This document shows positions 7,656 through 19,574 of a stretch of DNA of 64,000 bases, piece by piece. The position numbers and the translations under genes were made by a program. Source of the stretch: Nonomuraea rubra (GTDB lineage: Bacteria > Actinomycetota > Actinomycetes > Streptosporangiales > Streptosporangiaceae); the NCBI RefSeq assembly GCF_014207985.1, contig NZ_JACHMI010000001.1, positions 11,267,001-11,331,000 on the forward strand. Reading direction: 5' to 3'. The first letter of the stretch is position 1; every line of letters starts with the position of its first letter. The notes below the pieces were generated by a model. The model saw only the letters and a list, made by a program, of their open reading frames with translations. It ran no database searches and was not told where the DNA came from.

Positions 7656-8329
7656 CGCGGGGCCGGCTCCACCACCCGCCCGTCGCCGAGCACGAGCACG
7701 CGGTCGGCGTGCGAGGCGGCCTGCGCGTCGTGCGTCACCATGATGACGGTCTGCCCCAGCGTGTCCACGACGAGGCGGAGCAGGGCCAGGATCTCCCGGC
7801 CCGACCTGCTGTCGAGGTTGCCCGTCGGCTCGTCGGCGAAGACGACGTCGGGCCTGGACACCAGGGCGCGGCAGATCGCCACTCGCTGCTGCTGGCCGCC
7901 TGACAGCTCGTGCGGGCGCCGGTCCACGTGGCCGGCGAGGCCGGTCCTGCCGATCAGCTCCGCCACCCAGCCCCGCTCAGCCGCGCGGCCCGCGAGCCGG
8001 GGCGGCAGCTCGATGTTCTCCCTGGCCGTGAGCGCGGGCAGCAGGTTGTACGTCTGGAAGACGAACCCGATCCGCTCCCTGCGCAGGGTCGTCAGCTCGT
8101 GCTCCCCAAGCGCCCCGAGGTCGTCGCCGCCCACGCTGACCGCGCCCGAGGTGGGGCGGACCAGCCCGGCGGCGCACTGCAGCAGCGTGCTCTTGCCGGA
8201 CCCCGACGGCCCCGTCACCGCGGTGAACGAGCCGCGGGCGAAGCCGTGGCTGACGTCCTCCAGCGCGGTGACGGCGGACGCGCCCGTGCCGTAGACCTTG
8301 GTGACGTGGTCGAGCCGTACCGCGTTCAC
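7619..8329 (-). CDS. ABC transporter ATPase (LolD/MacB-like exporter)
   Basis: This 236-residue ATPase of the MacB/LolD/FtsE class energises the FtsX-like permease encoded just upstream. It shows Walker A at 40-47 (GPSGSGKS), Q-loop (FVFQTYNLLPALT), signature LSGGQQQR, Walker B (VVFADEP), D-loop (GNLDS) and switch His (MVTHD). The GTG at 8329 overlaps the permease stop (GTGA), so this is the second gene of a two-gene operon. Its 3' end overlaps the response regulator gene by 37 bp on the opposite strand, so read-through from either side would produce antisense RNA. Confidence 0.92.
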   Translation of the reverse strand: MNAVRLDHVTKVYGTGASAVTALEDVSHGFARGSFTAVTGPSGSGKSTLLQCAAGLVRPTSGAVSVGGDDLGALGEHELTTLRRERIGFVFQTYNLLPALTARENIELPPRLAGRAAERGWVAELIGRTGLAGHVDRRPHELSGGQQQRVAICRALVSRPDVVFADEPTGNLDSRSGREILALLRLVVDTLGQTVIMVTHDAQAASHADRVLVLGDGRVVEPAPRQGSPGVTSPAS

Positions 8330-10776
8330 AGAAGTGCCTGCCTCTCGTCGCGCATCGCCGCGCGTACGGCGAGGACCGAGCCCGCCAGCGCGGCCAGGAT
8401 CGCGCCGGCACCCAGCGGCGCCAGCCAGCCGAAGGGGATGAAGGACACCAGGGCGGCCAGGCCGCCCGGCTCGCTCGCCGCGCACACCAGCACGGTCCAG
8501 ACGGTCGCGGCCAGGGCCAGGACGAGCACGGGGACGACGGTGAGCACGCTCTCCCAGCAGGCCATCCGCGTGACCTGGCCGCGGCCCATGCCGAGCCGCC
8601 GCATACCGACGAACTCGCGCCCGCGGTCGAACAGCGCCAGGCAGAGGCCGTTGACGGCCGCCACCAGGCTGAACAGCGCGATCAGCACGGCGACGTAGGG
8701 CAGCACGCGGTTGCGCCCGGCGTTCTCGAGCGCCTTGTGCCCGACGTACTCCTGCCGGGTCAGCGCCGCCGGGTGCGCGGCCTCGCCGTGCGTGTAGATC
8801 CGCAAGTACGGCCCGCCCGCCAGGTGGGCGGCGGTGCCGTCGAGGCCGGGGAACAGCAGGGACGCCAGCTCGGACGTGTCCCGGTAGACGGCCGCCACCG
8901 TGTACGTGGCGGGCTCGCGGGAGCCGGGGAAGCGGATCCGGACCCGGGTGCCCGGCGCGGCGCCGGTCCTGGCCGCCAGCGACTCGCGGAGGGCGACCTC
9001 GCCCTCGCGCAGGTCGTTCAGCGGCCGGCCGCGCACGGGCAGGCCGAGCGCCCGGGTGACGTCCCCGGTGACCACCGTGGCGTCCGTGGTGCGGCCGTCC
9101 ATCGTGACGGGCATCGCGCGCAGCCCGACGGCGCCGTCCCTGAGCAGCTCCGGCGAGAGCCCGGTGTCCGACAGCAGCACGTGACCGGCGGTGATCTCCC
9201 CGGCCGCCCGGGCGGCCGCGCGCCAGTCGTAGAACGACTGGGTGCCGGTGACCACGCCGGCCAGCGTCACGCCGAGCGTGATCGCCCCCACCGCCCCGGC
9301 GAACCTGCGGTGGTTGAACAGCACGTTGGCCGTGGCGAGGAAGCCGCCCACCCGGGACACGCGCCCCACGGCACCGCGCACGAGCCGGCCCGCGGCGAGC
9401 ACGGCCCACGGCGCCACCAGCCCGGCGGCGGCCACGACCAGGGCGAACATGAGGAACTGCGCGAGCAGCGTCCCGACCTGCCCGCCGAAGTCCGTCACCT
9501 GCCCGAGCTGGAGCGCGGACAGCACGGTGGCCACGGCGGCCAGCGCCAGCCCCGTCAGCAGCCGGCCCCTGCCGATGCGCCGGCCCTCCTGGGGCGCCTC
9601 GCCGAGCGCGTCGCCCGGGCGGATCCGCGAGGTCCGCGCTCCGGCCATGAGGCTCGCCGCCAGCGCGACGGCCACGGTGAAGGCCAGCGTCCACAGGGCC
9701 GGCTGCGGCCGGTAGGTCAGCTCGAACGCCGTGCCGAGCGTGCCGAAATCGCGGAGCCGGTCCGCGATCACCGGCGCGGCCAGGGCGCCGAGCGGGACGC
9801 CCCCCGCCGTGGCGACCGCCGCGAGGATCAGTCCCTCGGCGAGCAGCATGCGCCTGAGCTGCCGGGGGTAGGCGCCGATGGCCCGCAGGACGGCCAGCTC
9901 CCTGCCGCGCCGCCGTACCGACAGGCCCAGGGCGGCCGCCACCATGCCGGTCGCGACGAGCACCGTGGTGCCCAGCAGGAACCAGGGGGCGTTCAGCGAG
10001 CCGGTGGCCAGGCCGTTGCCCTCCTCCAGGGCGCGGGCCGCGCCGGTGGCGATCCGCACGCCGCCCCCCGCGTACGGCGCCACGGCCCGCCCGACCACCG
10101 CCTCCAGCGCCGCCATCCCGACGCCGGGGCGCGGGTACACGCCGAGCGCGTCCACGCCCGTGCCGCGGCCCGCCAGCGCGGCGGCGTGGTCGTCGGTGAA
10201 GAACAGCGCCCGCTGGTGCCGCCACGGCCCGGCCGCCGCGGCCACGCCGACGACCCGGTGAGACCGTACGACGCCGGCCGCCTCGACCTTGACCTGGTCT
10301 CCGACGCCGACCGGCTCGACCGTGACGCGGTCACCGACATCGGTCTCCGGCGTGGTGGTGTCCACGACCACCTCACCCGCCGCCCTCGGCGGCCGGCCCG
10401 CGACCAGCCGGAACGGTGTCAGCCGGGCGCTGGACCACCCGTGCCCTCCGGCCCCGGGCCCGACGGGGAACGTGATCTCGGGGACGGCCGCGCCCACCTC
10501 CGGCAGCTCCTTGACGGCCGCGACCAGCTCCGGCGGGATCGCCCCGGCGACGCCACCGGTCCCGACGACCAGGGGCACGCCCGCGTACCGCTCGACGGGG
10601 GGCCGCGCCCGCTCGGCCGAGTCGATGACGAACCAGAACGCGCTCACCATGGCCGCGGCCACCACCAGGGTCACCAGCGCGCCCAGCGCGCTCCCCGGGT
10701 GCCGGCGCAACGTCCGCCCTGCCAGCCACACTGCCAGCCACACTGCCAGCCTGACTGCCGGCCACACCACCGCCAT
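8326..10776 (-). CDS. FtsX-like ABC permease
   Basis: This 816-residue membrane protein of the two-FtsX-repeat class has an N-terminal membrane segment (about 33-52), a large extracytoplasmic domain, three membrane helices (about 265-385), a second half with membrane helices and extracytoplasmic domain, and three C-terminal helices ending DERQALL. Such permeases export or extract lipids and peptides, or confer resistance to antimicrobial peptides. GGAGGAGGG just before the ATG supports the start. The first residues (VRLAVWLAVWLAG) are encoded by a short 12-bp repeat. It forms an operon with the ATPase at 7619 and faces a two-component system, which may sense the same agent. Confidence 0.88.
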   Translation of the reverse strand: MAVVWPAVRLAVWLAVWLAGRTLRRHPGSALGALVTLVVAAAMVSAFWFVIDSAERARPPVERYAGVPLVVGTGGVAGAIPPELVAAVKELPEVGAAVPEITFPVGPGAGGHGWSSARLTPFRLVAGRPPRAAGEVVVDTTTPETDVGDRVTVEPVGVGDQVKVEAAGVVRSHRVVGVAAAAGPWRHQRALFFTDDHAAALAGRGTGVDALGVYPRPGVGMAALEAVVGRAVAPYAGGGVRIATGAARALEEGNGLATGSLNAPWFLLGTTVLVATGMVAAALGLSVRRRGRELAVLRAIGAYPRQLRRMLLAEGLILAAVATAGGVPLGALAAPVIADRLRDFGTLGTAFELTYRPQPALWTLAFTVAVALAASLMAGARTSRIRPGDALGEAPQEGRRIGRGRLLTGLALAAVATVLSALQLGQVTDFGGQVGTLLAQFLMFALVVAAAGLVAPWAVLAAGRLVRGAVGRVSRVGGFLATANVLFNHRRFAGAVGAITLGVTLAGVVTGTQSFYDWRAAARAAGEITAGHVLLSDTGLSPELLRDGAVGLRAMPVTMDGRTTDATVVTGDVTRALGLPVRGRPLNDLREGEVALRESLAARTGAAPGTRVRIRFPGSREPATYTVAAVYRDTSELASLLFPGLDGTAAHLAGGPYLRIYTHGEAAHPAALTRQEYVGHKALENAGRNRVLPYVAVLIALFSLVAAVNGLCLALFDRGREFVGMRRLGMGRGQVTRMACWESVLTVVPVLVLALAATVWTVLVCAASEPGGLAALVSFIPFGWLAPLGAGAILAALAGSVLAVRAAMRDERQALL
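10721..10768. repeat. 12-bp tandem repeat inside the permease start
   Basis: About four near-identical copies of a 12-bp unit (ACTGCCAGCCAC) encode the repeating AVWL segment at permease residues about 7-20. Because the unit is a multiple of three, copy-number change would keep the frame and only lengthen or shorten the N-terminal tail before the first membrane helix. Confidence 0.7.
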
Positions 10777-10875
10777 CCCTCCTCCGCTCCGCGATCCCGC
10801 CCTTCCAGCCTGTCGGCGGCGAGGGCCGCGGTCGTCGGGCGCGAGGAGGAACCGCGGGCGGTACCCGGGTCCCGG

Positions 10876-11470
10876 TCAGGCCGTGACTTCCGGCGGGGCC
10901 CGCATGCCGACGTAGACGCACCGGGTGCCGTCGGCGGGGGTGGAGAAGACGACGGGCATGTAGTCCTCGCTGAAGGACGGTCCCGCGCCGGAGGCGGCGA
11001 ACACCGTCTCCGTGACGGGCGCCATATGCGGACCCCGGCCAGCTCGCCGAGCAGCTCGGCGAACAGGTCGGCGTACAGGCGGCGGGCGGAGCCGCCGTTG
11101 GTGAGCAGGACCACGGCCACGCCGGCCTGGGGGACGACGCGCAGGTTGCCGTACTGGCCGATGGCGGCGCCGTCGTGGCCGTAGCCGGTGACGCCGTCCG
11201 GTCGTACAGGGTCCAGCCGCGGCCCGAGTCGTAGGTGAAGTCGTTGGCCACGCCACCGGTGTGCGAGAGGAGCTGCCTGCCGGTGATCGTCGCGGTGACC
11301 CCGGGGCCGGGGGTGCCGAACTCGGGCAGCACGTCCACGACCTTCGCGTCCAGCTCCAGCAGGCCCCCGTCCACCAGGGTCATGATCAGCGCGCCGCCGG
11401 CGCCCATCACCGCGCGGGCCGCGATGAGCTGCGCCGGGTCGCCCGCGACGGTGGCCGCCAGCGCAAATGA
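10876..11470 (-). pseudogene. chimeric pseudogene: MFS fragment joined to beta-lactamase-like serine hydrolase
   Basis: Three frames on the minus strand together recall known proteins. Positions 11470-11378 encode FALAATVAGDPAQLIAARAV and on to GAGGALIM, as in the second or third helix of drug:H+ antiporter MFS proteins. In the same frame 11377-11194 continue as a class C beta-lactamase-like piece (LVDGGLLELDAKVVDVLPEF, RQLLSHTGG). After a frameshift, 11198-11022 encode a late part of such a hydrolase (GHDGAAIGQYGNLRVVPQAG, VVLLTNGG). After another, 11025-10876 encode the C-terminus ending EVTA. The central catalytic region is missing. It is a decayed fusion of two genes and probably makes no functional product. 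Confidence 0.7.
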
Positions 11471-11500
11471 GCGAACGACGCTCCTCGCGAGGGCATGAAA

Positions 11501-11529
11501 AAAGGCCGGGCCGCACGAGCCCGGCCTTT
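11501..11529 (-). terminator. rho-independent terminator after trpS
   Basis: The 11-bp arms at 11501-11511 and 11519-11529 (AAAGGCCGGGC against GCCCGGCCTTT) enclose a 7-nt loop. On the minus strand the stem is followed by a run of T residues. It begins 12 bp beyond the trpS stop codon. Confidence 0.85.
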
Positions 11530-11540
11530 CGAGTGGGTCC

Positions 11541-12545
11541 TTACAGCTTGGGCAGGAAGCCCACCCGATCGCGCACCTGCGCCATCGTCTCCTTCGCCAC
11601 CGCCGACGCCCGCTCGGCACCGATCGCCAGCATCCGGTCGAGCTCCTTCTCGTCGGCCAGCAGCTTCTCCGTACGCTCCCTGATCGGCGCGAACGTCTGC
11701 TCGACGGCCTCGGCGACGTCCTTCTTGAACGTGCCGTACCCCTGCCCCTCGTAGCGGGCGACCAGCTCGGGGATGGGCGTGCCGGTCAGCGCCGACTGGA
11801 TGCGCAGCAGGTTGGAGATGCCCGGCTTGTTCGCCTCGTCGAACAGGACCTCCGAGCCCGTGTCGGTCACCGCCCGCATGACCTTCTTGCGCAGCGGCCC
11901 CGGCTGCTCCAGCACGTCGAGGATGCCCGCGGGGCTGGATGACGACTTCGACATCTTCGCCGTCGGATCCTGGAGGTCGGTGATCTTCTCGACCTCCTTG
12001 AGGATGTACGGGTCCGGCAGCGTGAACGTGTCACCGAAGCGGTGGTTGAACCGCTGGCCCAGGTCGCGGGTGAGCTCCAGGTGCTGCTTCTGGTCGGCCC
12101 CGACCGGCACCAGGTTGGCCTGGTAGAGCAGGATGTCGGCGGCCTGGAGGATCGGGTAGGTGAACAGGCCCACGCTGGCCGCGCTCTCCCCGAACTTGGC
12201 CGACTTGTCCTTGAACTGCGTCATCCGCCCCGCCTCGCCCATGCCGGTGAGGCAGATCAGCACCCACGCCAGCTCGGTGTGCTCGCGCACGTGCGACTGC
12301 ACGAAGACGGTGGAACGCTCCGGGTCGAGCCCGGCGGCGAAGAGCTGGGCCGCGGCCACGCGGCTGCGGCGGCGCAGCGCGTCGGGCTCGGTCGGCACGG
12401 TGATCGCGTGAAGATCGACCACGCAGTAGAACGCGTCGTGGGTCTCCTGCATGGTGACCCACTGGCGGACCGCACCCAGGTAGTTGCCCAGGTGGAAGGA
12501 GTCCGCGGTGGGCTGGATGCCGGAGAGTACACGAGGTCTGGCCAT
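11541..12545 (-). CDS. trpS: tryptophanyl-tRNA synthetase
   Basis: This 334-residue class I aminoacyl-tRNA synthetase charges tRNA-Trp. The HIGH-like motif is HLGN at residues 18-21 and the KMSKS loop is KMSKS at 197-201. The fold runs through the Trp-pocket region ([11 protein letters not shown]) and ends in the helical tRNA-binding part ([11 protein letters not shown]). The ATG at 12545 is preferred over an in-frame TTG at 12554. The gene lies 14 bp downstream of the CBS/CorC membrane protein gene and is followed by a strong terminator, so the two probably form an operon. Length is normal for the bacterial enzyme. Confidence 0.97.
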   Translation of the reverse strand: MARPRVLSGIQPTADSFHLGNYLGAVRQWVTMQETHDAFYCVVDLHAITVPTEPDALRRRSRVAAAQLFAAGLDPERSTVFVQSHVREHTELAWVLICLTGMGEAGRMTQFKDKSAKFGESAASVGLFTYPILQAADILLYQANLVPVGADQKQHLELTRDLGQRFNHRFGDTFTLPDPYILKEVEKITDLQDPTAKMSKSSSSPAGILDVLEQPGPLRKKVMRAVTDTGSEVLFDEANKPGISNLLRIQSALTGTPIPELVARYEGQGYGTFKKDVAEAVEQTFAPIRERTEKLLADEKELDRMLAIGAERASAVAKETMAQVRDRVGFLPKL

Positions 12546-12559
12546 AGCAGGCAATTGTG

Positions 12560-13873
12560 TCAGGAATCCTGCTCCGGCGGCGACTCGACGGCCGGTCGGC
12601 GTTTCACCCTCACCCGGGCGATCCGGCGGCCGTCCAGCTCGGTGACGGCCAGCTCGAAGCCGGAGAACTCCACCCGCTCCCCCACGGCGGGCACGTGCCC
12701 CAGCATCGCCATGACGAAGCCGGCCAGCGTCTCGTACGGGCCGTCGGGCAGGCGGATGCCGGTCTCGGTGGCGAAGTCGTTGAGGTTCGTCAGGCCGTCG
12801 ATCTCGATCTCGCCCGCGGGCAGGATCACGACGTCCTCCTCGACGTCGTACTCGTCCCTGATGTCGCCGATCAGCTCCTCGACCAGGTCCTCCATGGTGA
12901 CGATGCCGGCCGTGCCGCCGTACTCGTCCACCACGATGGCCAGGTGCTGGCCCTCGTCGCGCATCTCGTTCAGCGTGGTGAGCAGGCGCTTGGAGGCGGG
13001 CACGAACTTGGCGGCCCTGATCGGCACGACGGCGCTGATCGGCTCGGTGCGGCCGGTCAGCTCGGGATCCAGCAGGTCGCGGACGTGCACGAACCCGATG
13101 ACCTCGTCGTAGGTGTCGCGGTAGACAGGGAAGCGCGAGTGCGGGAGCGTGGCGGCCAGCCGGGCGGCCTGCGTCAGCGGCGTGTCGGCCTCCATGAACT
13201 CGACCTCGGTGCGCGGCAGCATCACCTCCCTGAGCTGCCGCTTGCCCGCGGCGAACACCTCGCCGATGAGCTTGCGCTCGTCGGCGGTCAGGTCGGTGTG
13301 CCCCACCACCATGTCGCGCAGCTCCTCAGTGGTGACCTCCTCCCTGTCGGCCTGCGGGTTGCCGCCGAGCAGCCGGACCACGCCGTCGGTGGACTTGGAC
13401 AACATCCAGATGATCGGGCGCGACAGGGAGGCGATCCGGTCCAGGAACGGCGCCACGTACAGCGACAGCCCCTCGGCCCGCTGCAGCGCCAGCCGCTTGG
13501 GCGCCAGCTCCCCGAGCACCAGCGACACGTACGAGATGGCCAGCGTGACCAGGACCAGGGCCAGCACGGGCGCCACGGCCCCCGGCACCCCCCAGCCCTC
13601 CAGCACGGGCACGAGCTGCGCCGCGAGCCGGTCGGCGCCGAACGCGGCCGACAACATGGTGGCCACGGTCACGCCGATCTGGACGGCGGACAGGAACCTG
13701 TTGGGGTCGCGGGCCAGCTTGGCCACGCGCTCACCGCGACGTCCCCGTTGCGAGAGTTTGCGGACCTGGCTGTCGCGCAGGGAGACCATGGCGATTTCTG
13801 CGGCCGCGAAGAAACCCCCGATCAGGATGAACAGCAGGACCAGGGCGATGTTGGCCGCGACGGTGTCAAACAT
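12560..13873 (-). CDS. CNNM/CBS/CorC-domain membrane protein (hemolysin C family)
   Basis: This 437-residue protein has an N-terminal CNNM (DUF21) region with about four membrane segments (5-30, 62-85, 95-125 and a re-entrant part near 135-165). Two CBS repeats follow (about 205-330; [30 protein letters not shown]), then a CorC_HlyC domain at the C-terminus (about 345-430; [32 protein letters not shown]). Relatives act in magnesium or other divalent-cation efflux, and CBS domains bind adenine nucleotides. It lies immediately upstream of trpS. Divergent to it is galE, with about 86 bp between starts. The historic hemolysin label is not supported by function. Confidence 0.88.
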   Translation of the reverse strand: MFDTVAANIALVLLFILIGGFFAAAEIAMVSLRDSQVRKLSQRGRRGERVAKLARDPNRFLSAVQIGVTVATMLSAAFGADRLAAQLVPVLEGWGVPGAVAPVLALVLVTLAISYVSLVLGELAPKRLALQRAEGLSLYVAPFLDRIASLSRPIIWMLSKSTDGVVRLLGGNPQADREEVTTEELRDMVVGHTDLTADERKLIGEVFAAGKRQLREVMLPRTEVEFMEADTPLTQAARLAATLPHSRFPVYRDTYDEVIGFVHVRDLLDPELTGRTEPISAVVPIRAAKFVPASKRLLTTLNEMRDEGQHLAIVVDEYGGTAGIVTMEDLVEELIGDIRDEYDVEEDVVILPAGEIEIDGLTNLNDFATETGIRLPDGPYETLAGFVMAMLGHVPAVGERVEFSGFELAVTELDGRRIARVRVKRRPAVESPPEQDS

Positions 13874-13959
13874 GGTGGTTGGCAGCGTACTCGTCGGCTT
13901 TCCCGCGTATGCTGAACGGCAAGCCTGACAAAATCAAACATATACGAACAGGAGTACAC

Positions 13960-14907
13960 ATGAGGCTACTGGTCACCGGAGGCGCCGGGTACGTCGGAAG
14001 CGTGGTCGCGGCGCAGCTCATCGAGGCGGGGCACGAGGTGACCGTACTCGACGACCTGTCAACCGGGCATGAGGACGCGGTGCCGGAGGGTGCGCGTTTC
14101 GTCCGGGCGGACATCACCGAGGCCGGGCAGGCGCTCGACGGCGTGGACGCGGTGCTGCACTTCGCGGCCAAGTCGCTGGTGGGCGAGTCGGTGCAGAAGC
14201 CGGGTCTCTACTGGGCCAACAACCTGGGCGGCACTCTGGGGCTGCTGGACGCGATGCGCGACAAGGGCGTGGGGCGGATCGTGTTCTCCTCGACGGCTGC
14301 CACGTACGGGGAGCCGGAGCGCTCGCCGATCGAGGAGGACGACCCGACCCGGCCGACCAACCCGTACGGCGCCTCCAAGCTGGCCGTGGACACCGCGCTC
14401 AGCGCGTACGCGCGGCAGCGCGGGCTGGGCGCGGTGAGCCTGCGGTACTTCAACGTGGCCGGCGCCTACGGGCGGTTCCGCGAGCGGCACACGATCGAGA
14501 CCCACCTCATCCCGAACGTGCTGAAGGTGGCGACCGGCGAGCGCGAGTCGGTCAGCGTGTTCGGCACCGACTACCCCACGGCCGACGGCACCTGCGTCCG
14601 CGACTACATCCACGTCGCCGACCTGGCCAGGGCCCACCTGCTGGCACTGGACGCGACCACCCCCGGCGAGCACCGCGTCTACAACCTGGGCAGCGGCACC
14701 GGCTTCTCCGTGCAGGAGGTGATCTCGGTCTGCCGCGAGGTCACCGGGCACGAGATCCCCGCCGTCGTCGGCGACCGGCGGCCCGGCGATCCGGCCGTGC
14801 TGGTCGCCTCGTCCGCCAGGATCCAGCGCGAGCTGGGCTGGAAGCCGGAGCGGGCGGCGCTGCGCGACATCGTCGCCGACGCCTGGGGAGCGCTTTCCGC
14901 GAAATGA
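13960..14907 (+). CDS. galE: UDP-glucose 4-epimerase
   Basis: This 315-residue extended short-chain dehydrogenase/reductase interconverts UDP-glucose and UDP-galactose with bound NAD. It shows the glycine-rich loop TGGAGYVGS (6-14), acidic residues DD at 31-32 for the ribose, Ser110/Ser111, and the catalytic YGASK with Tyr136 and Lys140. The substrate region [18 protein letters not shown] is characteristic of GalE rather than of dTDP-glucose dehydratases. AGGAG 5 nt upstream of the ATG at 13960 sets the start; an open frame extending to 13879 lacks such a site. It supplies UDP-galactose for cell-wall glycans or the Leloir pathway. Confidence 0.93.
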   Translation: MRLLVTGGAGYVGSVVAAQLIEAGHEVTVLDDLSTGHEDAVPEGARFVRADITEAGQALDGVDAVLHFAAKSLVGESVQKPGLYWANNLGGTLGLLDAMRDKGVGRIVFSSTAATYGEPERSPIEEDDPTRPTNPYGASKLAVDTALSAYARQRGLGAVSLRYFNVAGAYGRFRERHTIETHLIPNVLKVATGERESVSVFGTDYPTADGTCVRDYIHVADLARAHLLALDATTPGEHRVYNLGSGTGFSVQEVISVCREVTGHEIPAVVGDRRPGDPAVLVASSARIQRELGWKPERAALRDIVADAWGALSAK

Positions 14908-14944
14908 CCATACGGAGCGTCAATATGTGCTGTGATACCGAAAT

Positions 14945-15097
14945 GTGAGGAGCTTTTCACCAAGGGTCACGAAGCTGATCTTCGGTGCCCTCATCGTGGT
15001 GTGCAGCGCGCTGGCGGCGGCCGGCGTGCTCTTCGCCACCCCGCAGCCCGCTCCGGCCACCCAGCCGACCTCCTGCCCCGACGCGGTGCCCCCGTAG
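14945..15097 (+). CDS. small secreted or membrane-anchored hypothetical protein
   Basis: A 50-codon frame from a GTG at 14945 encodes a basic N-terminus (MRSFSPRVTK), one hydrophobic segment of about 21 residues (LIFGALIVVCSALAAAGVLF) and a Pro/Ala-rich tail with a single Cys (TSCPDAVPP). This is the layout of a signal-anchor or secreted mini-protein. It follows galE by 37 bp and is followed by a hairpin terminator. No family is recognised, there is no strong ribosome-binding site, and coding status rests on the plausible membrane topology. Confidence 0.45.
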   Translation: MRSFSPRVTKLIFGALIVVCSALAAAGVLFATPQPAPATQPTSCPDAVPP

Positions 15098-15114
15098 ACC
15101 ATCCCGGGAAGCGA

Positions 15115-15146
15115 AACGCGCGCCCCCGCCGTGGAGGGCGCGCGTT
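15115..15146. terminator. hairpin terminator between small frame and mdh
   Basis: The arms AACGCGCGCCC (15115-15125) and GGGCGCGCGTT (15136-15146) form an 11-bp GC-rich stem with a 10-nt loop. It lies 13 bp beyond the mdh stop on one strand and 18 bp beyond the small frame on the other, so it may serve both. The T-run is short. Confidence 0.7.
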
Positions 15147-15158
15147 CGGTGCGGCGGC

Positions 15159-16148
<990 letters not shown>

Positions 16149-16203
16149 CTACCCCTAACTCCCAGCAAGAATCGTTGACGCCTGGGATGTTACCCGCTCG
16201 TCA

Positions 16204-18282
<2,079 letters not shown>

Positions 18283-18354
18283 TCGTCATCCCCACGTGTA
18301 CTGAACCCCATCGACGCAAACTTTACGACGCTCAGCAACTTCTCAGGGATCGGT

Positions 18355-18373
18355 TAAGGTTAGGCTACGTCAC
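18355..18373 (+). promoter_or_regulatory. possible iron-box-like half site or -10 region
   Basis: TAAGGTTAGGCTACGTCAC resembles the left half of the actinobacterial DmdR/IdeR iron box (consensus TTAGGTTAGGCTAACCTAA, as remembered), matching 11 of the first 12 positions but few on the right side. It lies 71-89 bp before the enoyl-reductase-like gene at 18444. Alternatively TAGGCT at 18361-18366 is simply a -10 element. Weak evidence. Confidence 0.25.
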
Positions 18374-18443
18374 GGCTTCGTGTCTTTCGTGAATCGGGCC
18401 CTGCATCTTGCGCCCGCACCCCGTTCCGGGAAGCCTCAGGATC

Positions 18444-19574
18444 ATGGATCGCCCCTATGACATCGTGCTGTTCGGCGCGAGCGGGTTCACCGGCGCCCTG
18501 ACGGCCGCCTACCTCGCCAGGGCCGCGGGCCCCGGCACCCGCTGGGCGCTGGCCGGACGCGACCGGGCCAAGCTGGAACGCCTCGGGCTCGACGTGCCGG
18601 TCCTCACCGCTGACGCCACCGACGCGGCCTCGCTCGCGGCGCTCGTCCGCCAGACGCGGGTCCTGGCCACCACGGTCGGCCCGTACGTCCTGCGCGGCGA
18701 GCCCCTGGTCGCCGCCTGCGCCGACGCCGGCACCCACTACCTCGACCTCACGGGCGAGCAGGAGTTCATGGACCGCGTGTACGTGTACTACCACGACCGG
18801 GCGGTCAGGAGCGGCGCCAAGCTGGTGCACGCCTGCGGCTTCGACTCGATCCCGTACGACCTCGGCGTCCTGCACACGGTCGGCCGGCTCCCCGAGGGCG
18901 TCCCGCTCAGGGTCAGCGGCTTCCTGCGGGTCAGCGGGCGCCCGTCGGGCGGCACGGCGGCCACCGTGCTGGCCGTCATGGGCCGCGCCCGCCAGGCCGT
19001 CGCGCAGGGCACCCAGCGCCGCTCGGCCGAGCCCAGGCCCAAGGGCCGCACGGTCAGCTCCGGGCCCGGCGGGCTGCGTTACGTGGGCGGCTGGGCCCTG
19101 CCCATGCCCAGCATCGACCCGCACGTCGTCGGCTACTCCGCCCGCCTGCTCGACCGCTACGGCCCCGACTTCGCCTACCGCCAGCACTACGCGGTCCGCA
19201 CCCTGCCGCGGGCGCTGGCCACGGTGGCGGGCGCGGGCGCGTTCGCGGCTCTGGCCCAGCTCCCGCCGGCGCGCCGCTGGATGCAGAGCCGGGTGCGACC
19301 CGGCGAGGGGCCGTCACCCGCGCGGCGGGCCAGGAGCTGGTTCAAGGTCACGTTCCTGGGCGAGGGCGGCGGCGAGCGCGTGGTCACGCAGGTCGCGGGC
19401 GGCGACCCCGGCTACGACGAGACCGCCAAGATGCTCGCCGAGTCGGCCCTCTGCCTGGCCTTCGACGACGTCCCCGGCCGCGCGGGCCAGCTCACCACGG
19501 CCTCGGCCATGGGGCAGCCCCTCATCGACCGCCTGCACCGCGCGGGGATCACCTTCAGGGTGCTCGATCAGTAG
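18444..19574 (+). CDS. saccharopine-dehydrogenase-like / trans-acting enoyl reductase family protein
   Basis: This 376-residue NAD(P)-binding protein starts YDIVLFGASGFTGALTAAYLA, a Rossmann loop GASGFTG typical of this family, and has the conserved GEQEFMDRVYVYYHDRAVRSG and ACGFDSIPYDLG. Mycobacterial relatives reduce double bonds in phthiocerol and glycolipid precursors in trans to polyketide synthases; others remain uncharacterised. A hydrophobic helix near 265-285 (ALATVAGAGAFAALAQL) may contact membrane or lipid. ATG at 18444 was chosen because the strong Rossmann strand begins at once. It is monocistronic, and its 3' end overlaps the convergent deacetylase gene by 7 bp. The substrate is unknown; no polyketide synthase is adjacent. 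Confidence 0.8.
   Translation: MDRPYDIVLFGASGFTGALTAAYLARAAGPGTRWALAGRDRAKLERLGLDVPVLTADATDAASLAALVRQTRVLATTVGPYVLRGEPLVAACADAGTHYLDLTGEQEFMDRVYVYYHDRAVRSGAKLVHACGFDSIPYDLGVLHTVGRLPEGVPLRVSGFLRVSGRPSGGTAATVLAVMGRARQAVAQGTQRRSAEPRPKGRTVSSGPGGLRYVGGWALPMPSIDPHVVGYSARLLDRYGPDFAYRQHYAVRTLPRALATVAGAGAFAALAQLPPARRWMQSRVRPGEGPSPARRARSWFKVTFLGEGGGERVVTQVAGGDPGYDETAKMLAESALCLAFDDVPGRAGQLTTASAMGQPLIDRLHRAGITFRVLDQ

Noticed and set aside
12560..13873. Hemolysin/virulence factor
   Set aside because: The HlyC/CorC label is historical; domains point to a CBS-containing divalent-cation transport protein.
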